A DNA stretch of 36,327 nt from WRDS01 sp964492775 (GCA_964492775.1 CAZBLH010000020.1:1-36327); one strand, 5' to 3'; shown: positions 1 to 8,430, counted from the stretch's first letter. Notes: generated from the sequence alone by a model not told the origin. Translations and numbers: made by a program.

Positions 1-601
1 GGCGCGAGAGGATCTGCATGACCCGCTCGATCTCAGTGGCCCTGCCGATCACCGGGTCGAGCTTGCCGTCGCGCGCCTGGCGCGTGAGGTTGCGCCCGAA
101 CTCGTCGAGCATAGACTGCCCGCCGCTCCCGCGGCGCTCTTCGCCCTGCTCGCCCTGCTTACTGTAGTGCCCCGAGAGCAGCTGGATGACTGCCGAGCGC
201 ACCTTCTCAAGATCCGCGCCGAGGTTGAGAAGCACCTGAGCGGCTACGCCCTCGCCCTCACGGATCAGGCCGAGCAGCATGTGCTCAGTGCCGATGTAGT
301 TGTGGCCGAGCTGCAGCGCCTCACGCAGCGAGAGCTCGAGCACCTTCTTGGCCCGCGGGGTGAACGGGATGTGCCCGTTGGGGACGAACGTACCCTTGCC
401 GATCAGATCCTCAACCTGCGCATGCACGTCCTCGAGCGAGATGTTGAGCGACTCGAGCGCCTTGGCGGCGATGCCGTCCTGCTCGCGAATCAGTCCGAGC
501 AAGAGATGCTCGGTGCCGATGTAGTTCTGATTGAGCATACGCGCTTCTTCCTGGGCATACACGATGACCCTGCGCGCCTTCTCCGTGAATCGTTCGAACA
601 T
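1..601 (-). CDS. clpC: ATP-dependent Clp protease ATP-binding subunit ClpC (N-terminal part; gene runs off the window)
   Basis: This is the first 200 codons of a ClpC-type AAA+ unfoldase, which feeds substrates to ClpP in the cytoplasm. It opens MFERFTEKARRVIVYAQEEA and carries the two Clp-N repeats. Each repeat contains the signature NYIGTEH(L/M)LLGLIRE, near residues 25-40 and 100-115. The sequence then enters the AAA-1 domain (LDEFGRNLTRQARDGKLDPVIG) and is cut by the window edge before Walker A. The ATG at 599-601 has a GGAGG nine bases upstream. The gene follows lysS on the same strand after about 170 bases that hold two inverted repeats. Identification is secure; the N-domain spacing suits ClpC better than ClpB. 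Confidence 0.95.
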   Translation of the reverse strand, partial: MFERFTEKARRVIVYAQEEARMLNQNYIGTEHLLLGLIREQDGIAAKALESLNISLEDVHAQVEDLIGKGTFVPNGHIPFTPRAKKVLELSLREALQLGHNYIGTEHMLLGLIREGEGVAAQVLLNLGADLEKVRSAVIQLLSGHYSKQGEQGEERRGSGGQSMLDEFGRNLTRQARDGKLDPVIGRATEIERVMQILSR

Positions 602-620
602 TGGGAGTTCCCTCCTGAAA

Positions 621-642
621 AACGGTCGGAGCCATGACCGTT
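621..642 (-). promoter_or_regulatory. Inverted repeat in the clpC 5' leader
   Basis: AACGGTC and GACCGTT (7-bp arms, 8-bp spacer) lie just upstream of the clpC Shine-Dalgarno. In the clpC sense the second arm is followed by a run of T, so the RNA could form a short terminator-like hairpin; the DNA could equally be an operator. It is not the CtsR heptad direct repeat or the HAIR box. A TATACT that could serve as a -10 lies 14 bases further upstream (656-661), without a convincing -35. Confidence 0.4.
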
Positions 643-720
643 GCGTCCAGATGCGAGTATACCCGGGCAGCTGACAGCCGCGCCGGATGATCTACTCAAG
701 CAGCAAGAGAAATGCCATTG

Positions 721-745
721 AATCTAAGTGTACCGCACTTAGATT
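721..745. promoter_or_regulatory. Perfect 10-bp inverted repeat between lysS and clpC
   Basis: AATCTAAGTG and CACTTAGATT flank a 5-bp spacer, 29 bases beyond the lysS stop and 120 bases upstream of clpC. Neither strand has a T-run after it, so an intrinsic terminator is unlikely. The symmetry and position suit an operator for clpC or a processing hairpin after lysS. I do not recognise the motif. Confidence 0.45.
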
Positions 746-773
746 GCGCGAAGCGAAGGGCGTGTGACCGGCT

Positions 774-2279
774 CTATTCCTTCATCTCGGGACGCATGTG
801 GGGGAAGAGCAGCACGTCTCGGATGGAAGCCGAGTCGGTCAACAGCATCACCAGACGGTCGATGCCGATGCCCAGACCTCCCGCGGGAGGCATCCCGTAC
901 TCCTGTGCGCGCAGGTAGTCCTCGTCGACCCACATCGCCTCGTCATCGCCGGCGTCCTTGGCAGCCGCCTGGCGCTCGAAGCGCTGGCGCTGATCGACCG
1001 GGTCCACCAGCTCGGAGAAGGCGTTGGCGAACTCTCGGCCGGTGATGATGAGCTCAAAGCGGTCGGTGAGCTCGGGATCGACGTCATTGCGGCGCGCCAA
1101 AGGCGAGGTCTCCGCCGGGTACAGCGTGACGAACGTCGGCTCCTGGAGCGTGTGCTCCACCAGCTTCTCGAAGAGCTCAGTGACGAGCTTGCCCGGACCC
1201 CACGCGTCCTCGATCGGCACCTCGTACTTCTCACAGAGCTCCCGGAGGCGCTCAACGGGGGTGTGTACGTCCACCGCTTCTCCGACGGCTGCGCTGACAA
1301 GCTCGCTCATCGGCGCCACGCGCCACGGACGCTGCAGTGACACGGGCTGGCCCTGGTACTCGAAGTCGAGCGTGCCAAGGACCTCCTCGGCGACCTCTAC
1401 GATCAGCGACTCAGTGAGCTCGCGCATAGCCTCCATGTCGCCAAACGCCTGGTAGGCCTCGAGCATCGTGAACTCGGGATTGTGCCGGGGCGACATGCCC
1501 TCGTTGCGGAATGAGCGGTTGATCTCGTAGACGCGCTGGAAACCGCCGACCAGCAGTCGCTTGAGGTAGAGCTCTGGCGCGATCCTCAGGTACAGCGGCA
1601 TGTCGAGCGCGTTGTGGTGTGTCACGAACGGGCGCGCGGTCGCCCCGCCGGGGATCGGCTGAAGCATCGGCGTCTCAACCTCAAGGAAGCCGCGGCGCTC
1701 CATGAAGCGCCGAATCGCCGAGATGATTCGGAAGCGCGTCTCGAAGACGGCACGTACCTCGGGATTGGCGATGAGGTCGACGTACCGCTGGCGGTACCGG
1801 GTCTCGGTGTCCGAGAGCCCGTGGTACTTCTCAGGGAGCGGCCGCAGCGACTTGGACAGCAGAGTGACCTCGGTGGCCTGCACTGAGATCTCTCCGCGGC
1901 GCGAGCGGAGCACATTGCCGGTGGCGCCGACCCAGTCGCCCAGATCAAGTTCCTTGACCGCCGAGAAGCCCTCATCGCCGAGCACGTTCATGCGGCAGAA
2001 GAGCTGCAGTTCCGCTGAGCCGTCCCGGATCACGAGGAACACGATCTTGCCTTGGTCGCGCTTGGCTACAAGCCTGCCGGCGACTGTGACGAGATCCTCG
2101 GTCTCGCTGCCCGCTTCGAGCGCGTCGTACGCCTCGATGATCGACTGGGCACTGTGAGTGGTGACGAAGCCATTGACGTAGGGTTCGACGCCCGAGGCCC
2201 TCAGCCCATCGAGCTTCGCTCGACGAACGACGAACGGGTCGTCCTCGACCTGAATCGCTTCTTTGGGTTCGCTGGTCAC
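774..2279 (-). CDS. lysS: Lysyl-tRNA synthetase, class II
   Basis: It charges tRNA-Lys with lysine in the cytoplasm. At 501 aa it has the usual length for class II LysRS. An OB-fold anticodon-binding domain spans roughly residues 60-160 (VTVAGRLVAKRDQGKIVFLVI). The catalytic domain follows, with class II motif 2 (FRNEGMSPRHNPEFTMLEAY) and motif 3 (GLGIGIDRLVMLLTDSASIR, then DVLLFPHMRPE). The annotated start is GTG with a weak Shine-Dalgarno, so the exact start is less certain than the function. Its start lies 4 bases after the greA stop, so greA and lysS are very likely cotranscribed. Confidence 0.97.
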   Translation of the reverse strand: MTSEPKEAIQVEDDPFVVRRAKLDGLRASGVEPYVNGFVTTHSAQSIIEAYDALEAGSETEDLVTVAGRLVAKRDQGKIVFLVIRDGSAELQLFCRMNVLGDEGFSAVKELDLGDWVGATGNVLRSRRGEISVQATEVTLLSKSLRPLPEKYHGLSDTETRYRQRYVDLIANPEVRAVFETRFRIISAIRRFMERRGFLEVETPMLQPIPGGATARPFVTHHNALDMPLYLRIAPELYLKRLLVGGFQRVYEINRSFRNEGMSPRHNPEFTMLEAYQAFGDMEAMRELTESLIVEVAEEVLGTLDFEYQGQPVSLQRPWRVAPMSELVSAAVGEAVDVHTPVERLRELCEKYEVPIEDAWGPGKLVTELFEKLVEHTLQEPTFVTLYPAETSPLARRNDVDPELTDRFELIITGREFANAFSELVDPVDQRQRFERQAAAKDAGDDEAMWVDEDYLRAQEYGMPPAGGLGIGIDRLVMLLTDSASIRDVLLFPHMRPEMKE

Positions 2280-2283
2280 CGTG

Positions 2284-2760
2284 TCAGCGCGAGATCTTGA
2301 TGATCTCGAACTCGATCACGGAACCACGCGGGGTGCACACGCTCACGATGTCACCCTTCTTGTGGCCCATGATCGCCTGTCCGACCGGCGACTCGTTCGA
2401 GATCCGGTTCTCCAGCGGGTCCGCCTCGGCGGAACCCACCACCTGGTACTTCTGTACCTCGCCCGTCTCGACCTCTTTGAGGGAGACGGTCACACCCAAG
2501 GTCACCTTGCTCGGTGCCGACTTGGGCTTTGCGATGATGGTGGCATTGGCCAGAATCTGGCTGATCTCGATGATCCGGCTCTCGACCCACGCCTGCTCGT
2601 TCTTGGCGTCGTCGTACTCGGAGTTCTCGGAGATGTCACCGAACTCCTTGGCCTCCTTGATACGTTCGCCAACCTCACGGCGGCGAACCGTCTCGAGATG
2701 ACGCAGCTCTTCTTCAAGCTTCGTCAGGCCCTCGGGCGTAAGTGCTATCTCCCTCTGCAT
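2284..2760 (-). CDS. greA: Transcription elongation factor GreA
   Basis: GreA stimulates transcript cleavage by backtracked RNA polymerase. The 158 aa match the family length. Residues 1-75 form the N-terminal antiparallel coiled coil, with the acidic tip in ISENSEYDDAKNEQAW. The C-terminal FKBP-like domain holds SPVGQAIMGHKKGDIVSV. The ATG is preceded by GGGAG. It heads the greA-lysS pair, and a good promoter (2857-2884) and a stem-loop leader lie upstream. Confidence 0.96.
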   Translation of the reverse strand: MQREIALTPEGLTKLEEELRHLETVRRREVGERIKEAKEFGDISENSEYDDAKNEQAWVESRIIEISQILANATIIAKPKSAPSKVTLGVTVSLKEVETGEVQKYQVVGSAEADPLENRISNESPVGQAIMGHKKGDIVSVCTPRGSVIEFEIIKISR

Positions 2761-2818
2761 GCGCTGCTGCTCCCGTCCACGCCGTCACAAACCCGGCGAG
2801 CGTTGCCGGAAACACACA

Positions 2819-2838
2819 GGCTGCCATTCGAGGCAGCC
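2819..2838 (-). promoter_or_regulatory. Stem-loop in the greA leader
   Basis: GGCTGCC and GGCAGCC form a perfect 7-bp stem with a 6-base loop, between the predicted greA promoter and the greA start. In the greA sense it is followed by TGTGTGTTT, so it could act as a weak attenuator. A hairpin with a similar stem and TCGAA loop occurs at 11051-11069. Confidence 0.4.
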
Positions 2839-2856
2839 CGGGTGAATGTCCACGCG

Positions 2857-2884
2857 ATTATAACGAATGCGCCGCTCCTAGCAA
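2857..2884 (-). promoter_or_regulatory. Predicted sigma-70-type promoter of greA-lysS
   Basis: On the minus strand TTGCTA (2879-2884) and a perfect TATAAT (2857-2862) are separated by 16 bp. They point into greA, whose start is about 97 bases downstream. The -35 lies inside the loop of the hairpin at 2864-2899. Confidence 0.6.
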
Positions 2885-2899
2885 GGGGCGACGCATTCG
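2864..2899 (-). terminator. Hairpin after tatA, overlapping the greA promoter
   Basis: CGAATGCG pairs with CGCATTCG (8 bp). After one mismatch, CGCTCC pairs with GGGGCG (one wobble) around a 6-base loop. It begins about 35 bases beyond the tatA stop and ends in TTATAAT, so it probably terminates tatA transcripts; that TTATAAT also contains the greA -10. The T-tract is imperfect. Confidence 0.5.
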
Positions 2900-2934
2900 C
2901 AGGGTCTGTGTGATTGGAGCGCGTGGCGCGAACG

Positions 2935-3213
2935 CTAGACTGCGCTGTCGCTCGACTCCTTGGCCTCTTCAGCCGGAGCAGACTGGCCAGGTACAGGTGC
3001 TGCAGGAGGCTGAGCCTCGGTGAGCACGTCCTGCGGCGCGGGCGCTGCGGGAGGCGTCGGCTCCTCGTCGGCACCCTCAAGGCCGTCCTTGACGTCCTTC
3101 ATTGCCTTGCCGAACATGCGGCTGAGTTTCGGAATCTGCTTCGGACCGAAGAGAACCAGCACGATCGCGAGAATGATTATCAGTTCGGTAGGCCCAAGCC
3201 CGAATACCCTCAT
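2935..3213 (-). CDS. tatA: Twin-arginine translocase subunit TatA/TatE family
   Basis: This is a pore-forming component of the Tat system, which exports folded and often cofactor-loaded proteins. The 92 aa begin with a short N-terminus and one membrane helix (LIIILAIVLVLFG, about residues 11-23). The diagnostic FGPKQIPKLSRMFGKAMKDV hinge and amphipathic helix follow, then an acidic, Pro/Ala-rich tail. The start at 3213 is supported by GGAGG seven bases upstream. No tatC is in the window. Tat export would fit a Moco- and formate-dehydrogenase-rich organism, but that link is inference. Confidence 0.93.
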   Translation of the reverse strand: MRVFGLGPTELIIILAIVLVLFGPKQIPKLSRMFGKAMKDVKDGLEGADEEPTPPAAPAPQDVLTEAQPPAAPVPGQSAPAEEAKESSDSAV

Positions 3214-3290
3214 TTGGCATCCTCCAGTTGAACAATCGTTTCACGGCACAGTTGGCCACGTGAGTCGCAACGCGTAGCGTACCACTTAGG

Positions 3291-3941
3291 TCATGACCCC
3301 GCTACGTCATCTGCATGTGACAGGTAGTACAACGTGTGCAGCAATTCCCTTACCGGGTCGGTGTTGTGAAGCGTAACGCCGGGCGGCGCAGCAACGAGAG
3401 CTGACGAGTAGTTGAGGATCACTCGGATCCCGGCCGCGGCCATGTCTTCGGCCACCTGTTGCGCCGCCTCTGGCGGTACGGCGATGACGCCGAAGCGGAT
3501 ATCCTGCTCCTCCACGAGTCGGGGAAGCTCACGCAGGTCGCGCACGATCAGCCCGCCGAGTTTCTGCCCGACCTTCTTTGGATCTGTATCCAGAAGCGCC
3601 GAGACGAGAAAGCCGCGGACGCGCAACCCATCGTAGCGTGCGATCGCCGTGCCGAGGTTTCCCGCCCCCACGATAGCGATGCGATGTACGTGATCCGAGC
3701 CCAGGATGCGCTGGAGCCGATCGAGCAGCAATCCGACGTCGTATCCCACTCCCCGCTTCCCGAACTGCCCGAAGTATGCGAGGTCGCGGCGAATCTGGGC
3801 TGCGTTCACCCCTGAGAGTTCGGACAGCGTTGCCGAGGAGACCGTCGGCAGCCCCTCGCTTCTCAGGTGTATGAGGACGTTCAGGTACCGCGGAAGCCGC
3901 TCGACAACACCTTGCGGGATCCTGTTCCTTGAGGCAGTCAT
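3291..3941 (-). CDS. rex: Redox-sensing transcriptional repressor Rex
   Basis: Rex senses the NADH/NAD+ ratio and represses fermentative and respiratory genes when NADH is low. The 216 aa have an N-terminal winged helix (residues 1-80: LPRYLNVLIHLRSEG, SGVNAAQIRRDLAYFGQFGKRGVGY). A Rossmann domain with IVGAGNLGTAIARY (GxGxxG) follows, then a C-terminal domain-swap helix. The start codon overlaps the stop of the M50 protease gene by 4 bp, so they share a transcript. I saw no clear TTGTGAAN4TTCACAA Rex box in the window. Confidence 0.96.
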   Translation of the reverse strand: MTASRNRIPQGVVERLPRYLNVLIHLRSEGLPTVSSATLSELSGVNAAQIRRDLAYFGQFGKRGVGYDVGLLLDRLQRILGSDHVHRIAIVGAGNLGTAIARYDGLRVRGFLVSALLDTDPKKVGQKLGGLIVRDLRELPRLVEEQDIRFGVIAVPPEAAQQVAEDMAAAGIRVILNYSSALVAAPPGVTLHNTDPVRELLHTLYYLSHADDVAGS

Positions 3942-5089
3942 CGTGAGGCCTCGCGCCTTCCCTGCTCGGCCTGCAGCAGCGTGATCACATCGGATCGCGT
4001 CACGACTCCGGCAAGTCGGCCGTCACGGACTACGATCAGCGCTCCGGGATGCTCGCGAGAGAGGCGGGTGAGCACGGTGTCTACGCCGGCGTCCGCTTGG
4101 ACGATCAGCGACGTCATGTCGCGGTTCGCAACATCGACAGTCCGCATGAACGGCCAGTCGGACTGCGGAACGCCCTTCACGTCATCGATCGTCACCAGGC
4201 CCACTATCGAACCCTCATACAGCACCGGGTACCTGGTGTGCCCGGTGCCGAAGAAGTGCTCGCGCACAAGGACGTCCAGAGTCTGCTCGCCGTCTACGAA
4301 CTCGGGTTCTCCGGAGATGATCTCGCCGACGCTCACCGACGAGGTGTACGAGCGCACCACCTGCTGGCGGTATGCCTGCCCGGCCATCGTCGCGATGAAC
4401 CATCCGATCATCCCGGTCCAGAGCAGCCGGGTGTTGCCTTGGAGCACGTCCATGACAGCAAGGGCCACCATTGTCCAGCCGATGAACTGGCCCACCCGGA
4501 CGGCCCAGCGCGTCGCCTTGAGCAGGTCGCCGGTGATCCCCCACAGAATCGAGCGCAGCACCCGTCCCCCGTCCAACGGGAACCCGGGCAACAGATTGAA
4601 GCCTGCAACGAGCAGGTTCATGATCGCGAGGTACTGGAGTGGAGACCACACCCACCAAGGCGTATCGGCGTTGGCACTCACCACGTAGGCAGCGAAGGTT
4701 GCTACGCCGATAAGAAGGCTCATACCCGGTCCCGCGATCGCCATGAGGAACTCGCGTCCAGCGGTCTCCGGCTCTTCGTCCATCTGGGCGACACCGCCCA
4801 GAATGAACAGCGTGATCTTGTCGACGTGACCGCCGAATGCGCGTGACACGAGCGAGTGGCTCATCTCATGCGCAAGGATGGATGCGAAGAACAGCACCGC
4901 GGCCACTGCGGCCACGACGTAATACATGATGACCGGCGGCGGGTCGACCTCGATAGCCTCTACTGTGCCCGGGAAGAACGCCGTCGCAAGCGAGAACGTC
5001 ACGAGCGCGAATATCGCGAGCCAGCTGATGTGGACCTCGACTGGTATCCCGAAGTACGTGCCGATGCTGAACTTCGGCGTATTGAGCAT
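3938..5089 (-). CDS. Site-2 protease family (M50) membrane metalloprotease with CBS domains
   Basis: This is a predicted intramembrane zinc protease of the SpoIVFB-like M50B group with a C-terminal CBS pair (about residues 230-370). The zinc ligands are visible as LAHEMSHSL (HExxH) and as the second motif NLLPGFPLDGGRVLRS. Four to six hydrophobic segments surround these. I start it at ATG 5089 (MLNTPKFSIGTYFGIPVEVH) because GGGGAG lies nine bases upstream. A longer reading to 5164 would overlap mtnP and has no ribosome site. It sits between mtnP and rex in the same run. The CBS pair suggests control by an adenosine nucleotide; the substrate is unknown. Confidence 0.9.
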   Translation of the reverse strand: MLNTPKFSIGTYFGIPVEVHISWLAIFALVTFSLATAFFPGTVEAIEVDPPPVIMYYVVAAVAAVLFFASILAHEMSHSLVSRAFGGHVDKITLFILGGVAQMDEEPETAGREFLMAIAGPGMSLLIGVATFAAYVVSANADTPWWVWSPLQYLAIMNLLVAGFNLLPGFPLDGGRVLRSILWGITGDLLKATRWAVRVGQFIGWTMVALAVMDVLQGNTRLLWTGMIGWFIATMAGQAYRQQVVRSYTSSVSVGEIISGEPEFVDGEQTLDVLVREHFFGTGHTRYPVLYEGSIVGLVTIDDVKGVPQSDWPFMRTVDVANRDMTSLIVQADAGVDTVLTRLSREHPGALIVVRDGRLAGVVTRSDVITLLQAEQGRREASR

Positions 5090-5124
5090 CCGTGAACGCT
5101 CCCCGGCGGGCAGCCCCGCTCCAG

Positions 5125-5922
5125 TTAGAACTCGGCACCCGAGAGCGCGGTGGCGCAGATGCAAGAACGCTTCTCGGGAAGTGCCGGGATCATCCGATAG
5201 ATGAGGTCCTTCACCTTGCTGTTGTTCTCGGCGAAGACCCGAACCACTTCTTCGTTGGTGACCGGCGGCACGTCCTCCATGCCCGCATCGTAGTCGGTGA
5301 TCAGAGAGATGTTGCAGTAGCAGATCTCGAGTTCACGCGCGAGGTAGCACTCGGGGTACTGGGTCATGTTGATGACTTCCCAGCCCTGGGAGGCGAACCA
5401 CTTGGACTCGGCGCGAGTCGAGAACCGGGGACCTTGGACGACCACGACCGTGCCCGTCGGGTGCGCGGTGATACCCAACTCGGCTGCGGAGTCGATGGCG
5501 GCCTGACGCATGGTCGGGCAGTACGGGTCCGCGGACGACACATGAGTCGTCACAGGTCCGTCGTAGAAGGTGTCCTTGCGCCCGCTCGTGCGGTCCACGA
5601 ACTGGTCGCAGATGACGAAGTGACCGGGCTCGACATGCTTCTGAAGCGAGCCGCACGCGTTTGGACCGATGATCTGCGTGACGCCGAGGTCCTTCATCGC
5701 CCATAGGTTCGCCCGGAAGTTGATCATATGCGGCGGAAGACTGTGGTCCTTGCCGTGCCGCGGCAAGAAGGCCACCTGACGTCCTGCGATCTCGCCGACC
5801 ATCACGGGAGAAGAAGGGGCACCGAACGGCGTGTTCACCCGATACTCCTTCGGATTGCTGAGCAGCTCGTAGAAGCCGCTGCCTCCGAACACGCCGATCT
5901 CAGCCTGGGGGAGTGTGGTCAT
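5125..5922 (-). CDS. mtnP: S-methyl-5'-thioadenosine phosphorylase (or related 6-oxopurine nucleoside phosphorylase)
   Basis: It phosphorolyses methylthioadenosine, the by-product of SAM use, to adenine and methylthioribose-1-phosphate. The 265 aa show the family features IGVFGGSGFYELL at the N-terminus, VAFLPRHGKDHSLPPHMINF, GPNACGSL, VVVQGPRFSTRAES and the substrate motif INMTQYPECYLARE. The start at 5922 is chosen for AAAGGAGCC upstream; 5955 has none. Some close relatives prefer methylthioinosine or other 6-oxopurines, and sequence alone does not settle which. A SAM-hydrolysing enzyme is encoded about 1.2 kb upstream on the same strand. Confidence 0.9.
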   Translation of the reverse strand: MTTLPQAEIGVFGGSGFYELLSNPKEYRVNTPFGAPSSPVMVGEIAGRQVAFLPRHGKDHSLPPHMINFRANLWAMKDLGVTQIIGPNACGSLQKHVEPGHFVICDQFVDRTSGRKDTFYDGPVTTHVSSADPYCPTMRQAAIDSAAELGITAHPTGTVVVVQGPRFSTRAESKWFASQGWEVINMTQYPECYLARELEICYCNISLITDYDAGMEDVPPVTNEEVVRVFAENNSKVKDLIYRMIPALPEKRSCICATALSGAEF

Positions 5923-6056
5923 TGATGGGCTCCTTTGTGACGAACGGGGATGCAAGCCTGTTTTGTACTACGTCCTACCACACTCCGATTCTAGTCTATC
6001 GGTGTCGCACGCAGGTTTCGCGATGCCCTCCCTTGCTTCGCTAGCTCCGTGTGGGC

Positions 6057-7049
6057 TCAGGCGGCGGAGGCTGCATTCAGATCCGTGGCCCGGGAATCCT
6101 GCGCGGACTCGCTTGACACCCTCCTTGCGAGAAGCGGCCTGCCGAACTGGTTCTCGGCGTCCGTCCAAGCCTCCTCGATACGGGACGCATTCCTGACCGC
6201 TGACGCGAAGCCCGCCACCTGCGCGTCGAGAGCGTCCGCTTGGCTCAACACAAGCGCCTCCAGAGTCGCAGGCGCTACGACGGCTTCCTCATCTTCTCCG
6301 GGGTGCGCCAGGACCGCGTGCTCGAGCGCCAGCACGAGTGAGGGCTCAAGCTTCATGCTGGTTGCGGCCTGTCGGATGCGCATGACACCCAAGACACGGT
6401 GCCCGACGAGCCGGCCCGCATCCGTGCATCCGATGCCCGTGTCGAACGAGAGCGAATCGATCATGCCCACATCGTGCAGAAGGGCGGCAGAAAGCAGCAG
6501 GTCACGATCGATACCCTCGTACCGATTGGCGCTGTCATGGCACAACGATGCGACCGCCACCGTGTGCTCGATGAGACCTGCGATGTAGGCGCGGTGGCCG
6601 TGCTGAGATGCCGGACAAGCGACGAAGCGCACGAACGTTCCCTCGGTGTGGAACACGGCCCGCAGCAGCCCGCGCAGAGCCCGATGCTCGACCTTCCGGG
6701 CAAATGCGTTGAACTCACGCGTGAGCTCGTCCGGGGAGCGAGGGGCGGCGCCGATGAGGTCCTCTGGGTTCCAGCTCTCGGCAGCCTCCAACCCTTCGAC
6801 CGAGAAACGCTTCAGGCCGCGGAAGCGCGTGACCCGGCCGCGTGCCCGTACCGCCGACCCTACGGGCACGGCGACAGCTGAGGCCGTCGGTCTGAAGTAG
6901 ACAGCAGCTATCACGCCGCTATGATCGCCGAGCTCGAGTGCCAGATACGACTCTCCCGTGCGAGCCGTGCGCATCTCTCGGCTGCGAAGGTGGAACACCC
7001 CATCGACGCGCATGCCATCTGCGAACTCGCTAATGCTGGTTGGGCGCAT
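6057..7049 (-). CDS. OB-fold/HD-domain protein, YhaM-like 3'-5' exoribonuclease
   Basis: An N-terminal OB-fold (MRPTSISEFADGMRVDGVFH, then YLALELGDHSGVI) covers about residues 1-95. An HD metal-dependent phosphohydrolase domain follows (GHRAYIAGLIEHTVAV, LLLSAALLHDVGMIDSLSF, ALEHAVLAHPGEDE). This is the architecture of YhaM/CBF1-type 3'-5' exonucleases acting on RNA or ssDNA. The length of 330 aa is typical. I take ATG 7049 because AGGAGAG precedes it; the in-frame TTG at 7106 has no ribosome site. It lies 57 bases after the SAM hydrolase gene and is probably cotranscribed with it. Confidence 0.82.
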   Translation of the reverse strand: MRPTSISEFADGMRVDGVFHLRSREMRTARTGESYLALELGDHSGVIAAVYFRPTASAVAVPVGSAVRARGRVTRFRGLKRFSVEGLEAAESWNPEDLIGAAPRSPDELTREFNAFARKVEHRALRGLLRAVFHTEGTFVRFVACPASQHGHRAYIAGLIEHTVAVASLCHDSANRYEGIDRDLLLSAALLHDVGMIDSLSFDTGIGCTDAGRLVGHRVLGVMRIRQAATSMKLEPSLVLALEHAVLAHPGEDEEAVVAPATLEALVLSQADALDAQVAGFASAVRNASRIEEAWTDAENQFGRPLLARRVSSESAQDSRATDLNAASAA

Positions 7050-7106
7050 TCCGCTCTCCTCGTCCCGGATTACTCTGGGACCGAGCGTATACCTCACCTC
7101 TGACAA

Positions 7107-7913
7107 TCAGACGAGCGGCAAGACCCGCACGCTCGTGCCGGGGCTGATGCCATACCTGTCGCCGGCATCGCCGGTGTTGACGGCAAGCGTCAGCCATCCT
7201 GAGGAGTCCACCAGTGCCATAGGCTCCCCCGCCTCGACGTCGGAGAAGGTGGCAACGAGCGGTACTCTCAGCGACGTGTGACCGAGGCTGATCTCCAGCT
7301 CCTTGGTCACGATCCCCAGCTCGGCGAAGTCCTCAACCGGGATGTTGAACCGGAGCGAGCCGAATCTGTCGGACTCGAGCACCTCCCCCAGGACATATGC
7401 GCCATCCGTGGAGCAGCGCCCAAAGGGAGCCGGCGCGAGCGAGTCGGGGTCTATGTGAGCGCCCAGCGACGACGGCATCACGCCGCAAGCGAGCGCGGCG
7501 GCTGCGGGAGCCAACACATCCCGCGCGTGAAAAGTTGGTAGTGGGCTTGCGTGATCGATCTTGGACGGGTCGACTGAGTAGGCCTCGGCGACTCCTCCGG
7601 CCCGCCACGCAGCAGGTAGCAGCACGCCGTTGTCGGGGCCGACAAGCCTGGTCCCGTTTCGCGCGACAAGGCACAGGTCACGTCGGCCACCGCCGACTCC
7701 GGGATCGACCACCACAAGATGTATGGCGCGAGGTAGCTGATACACTCCTGCGGCCGCGGTCGCGGCGCCTTTTCTGATGTCGAACGGCGGTATCTGATGG
7801 GCCAGATCGACCACCCGGGCCTGTGGGCATGCCCGATGAATGACCGCGTGGCAGACTCCAACCCAGGTATCCTCGAGACCGAAATCGGACACGAACCCGA
7901 TGATCGACTGCAC
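7107..7913 (-). CDS. SAM hydroxide adenosyltransferase (DUF62 / chlorinase-fluorinase fold)
   Basis: Members of this family use water or hydroxide to split S-adenosylmethionine into adenosine and methionine. Halogenating relatives use chloride or fluoride and carry an extra loop that I do not see here. Family features: IIGFVSDFGLEDTWVG at the N-terminus, HLVVVDPGVGGGRR (catalytic Asp and Arg region), LVGPDNGVLLP, and FHARDVLAPAAAAL with the conserved His. The length is 268 aa. The start is GTG 7913, behind GAGGGGG. It shares SAM/MTA chemistry with mtnP downstream. The physiological role is unresolved across the family. Confidence 0.88.
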   Translation of the reverse strand: MQSIIGFVSDFGLEDTWVGVCHAVIHRACPQARVVDLAHQIPPFDIRKGAATAAAGVYQLPRAIHLVVVDPGVGGGRRDLCLVARNGTRLVGPDNGVLLPAAWRAGGVAEAYSVDPSKIDHASPLPTFHARDVLAPAAAALACGVMPSSLGAHIDPDSLAPAPFGRCSTDGAYVLGEVLESDRFGSLRFNIPVEDFAELGIVTKELEISLGHTSLRVPLVATFSDVEAGEPMALVDSSGWLTLAVNTGDAGDRYGISPGTSVRVLPLV

Positions 7914-7982
7914 ACGTCCCCCTCGCAACGGCTACGCTGTCTTGGCTAGTATTAGTAGTACCCAAGTGATGCGAGGTGCTCC

Positions 7983-8411
7983 GTGCGCTCACGCGCGATC
8001 CCGTTCCTGCTCTCAGTCCTGTTGCTCGCGGGTTGTGCGAGAAGTGGGATCACCTTCGTCGATGAAGCGCGCAAACACAACCAGGAGTCGGCACTCGAGC
8101 TCGCCGACACGGTCCAACCAGCCAGCGATTCCGCGATCTCTCCTGCGGATGCCGCGACGGCCCGCTCGAAGGCGCTCGCCGATCTGCGGACACTTGGGGA
8201 CGAAGCAGCCTCCGCAGCGGATCTCATCACCGCTACCTTCCCGAGCGACACCCAAGGCGCCCCGTTCTACGTCGAGACGGGGACCTACGAGTCGACGCCA
8301 TGCGTGATTGTGCTCGAGTCCATCGGGCGACCGGGCCAGGATCTCACTGACACGCGTCTCTGGGTAATCGGCCTGGACAGCGACGTCCTGTTCTCGGCGG
8401 TACGACCGTAG
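7983..8411 (+). CDS. Small predicted lipoprotein, unknown function
   Basis: The 142 aa start at GTG 7983 behind GAGGTG. A signal peptide with a lipobox is clear: MRSRAIPFLLSVLLLAGCAR, with lipid attachment at Cys18 predicted. The mature part is acidic and Ala/Asp-rich, with an expected soluble domain (YVETGTYESTPCVIVLESIG). I recognise no family. It is divergent from the SAM hydrolase gene across about 70 bases. Confidence 0.75.
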   Translation: MRSRAIPFLLSVLLLAGCARSGITFVDEARKHNQESALELADTVQPASDSAISPADAATARSKALADLRTLGDEAASAADLITATFPSDTQGAPFYVETGTYESTPCVIVLESIGRPGQDLTDTRLWVIGLDSDVLFSAVRP

Positions 8412-8430
8412 CGGTCACACGCGCTCACGC

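Noticed and set aside
721..745. Reading the 10-bp inverted repeat as an intrinsic terminator of lysS
   Set aside because: No T-run follows it on either strand, and the position also fits an operator.
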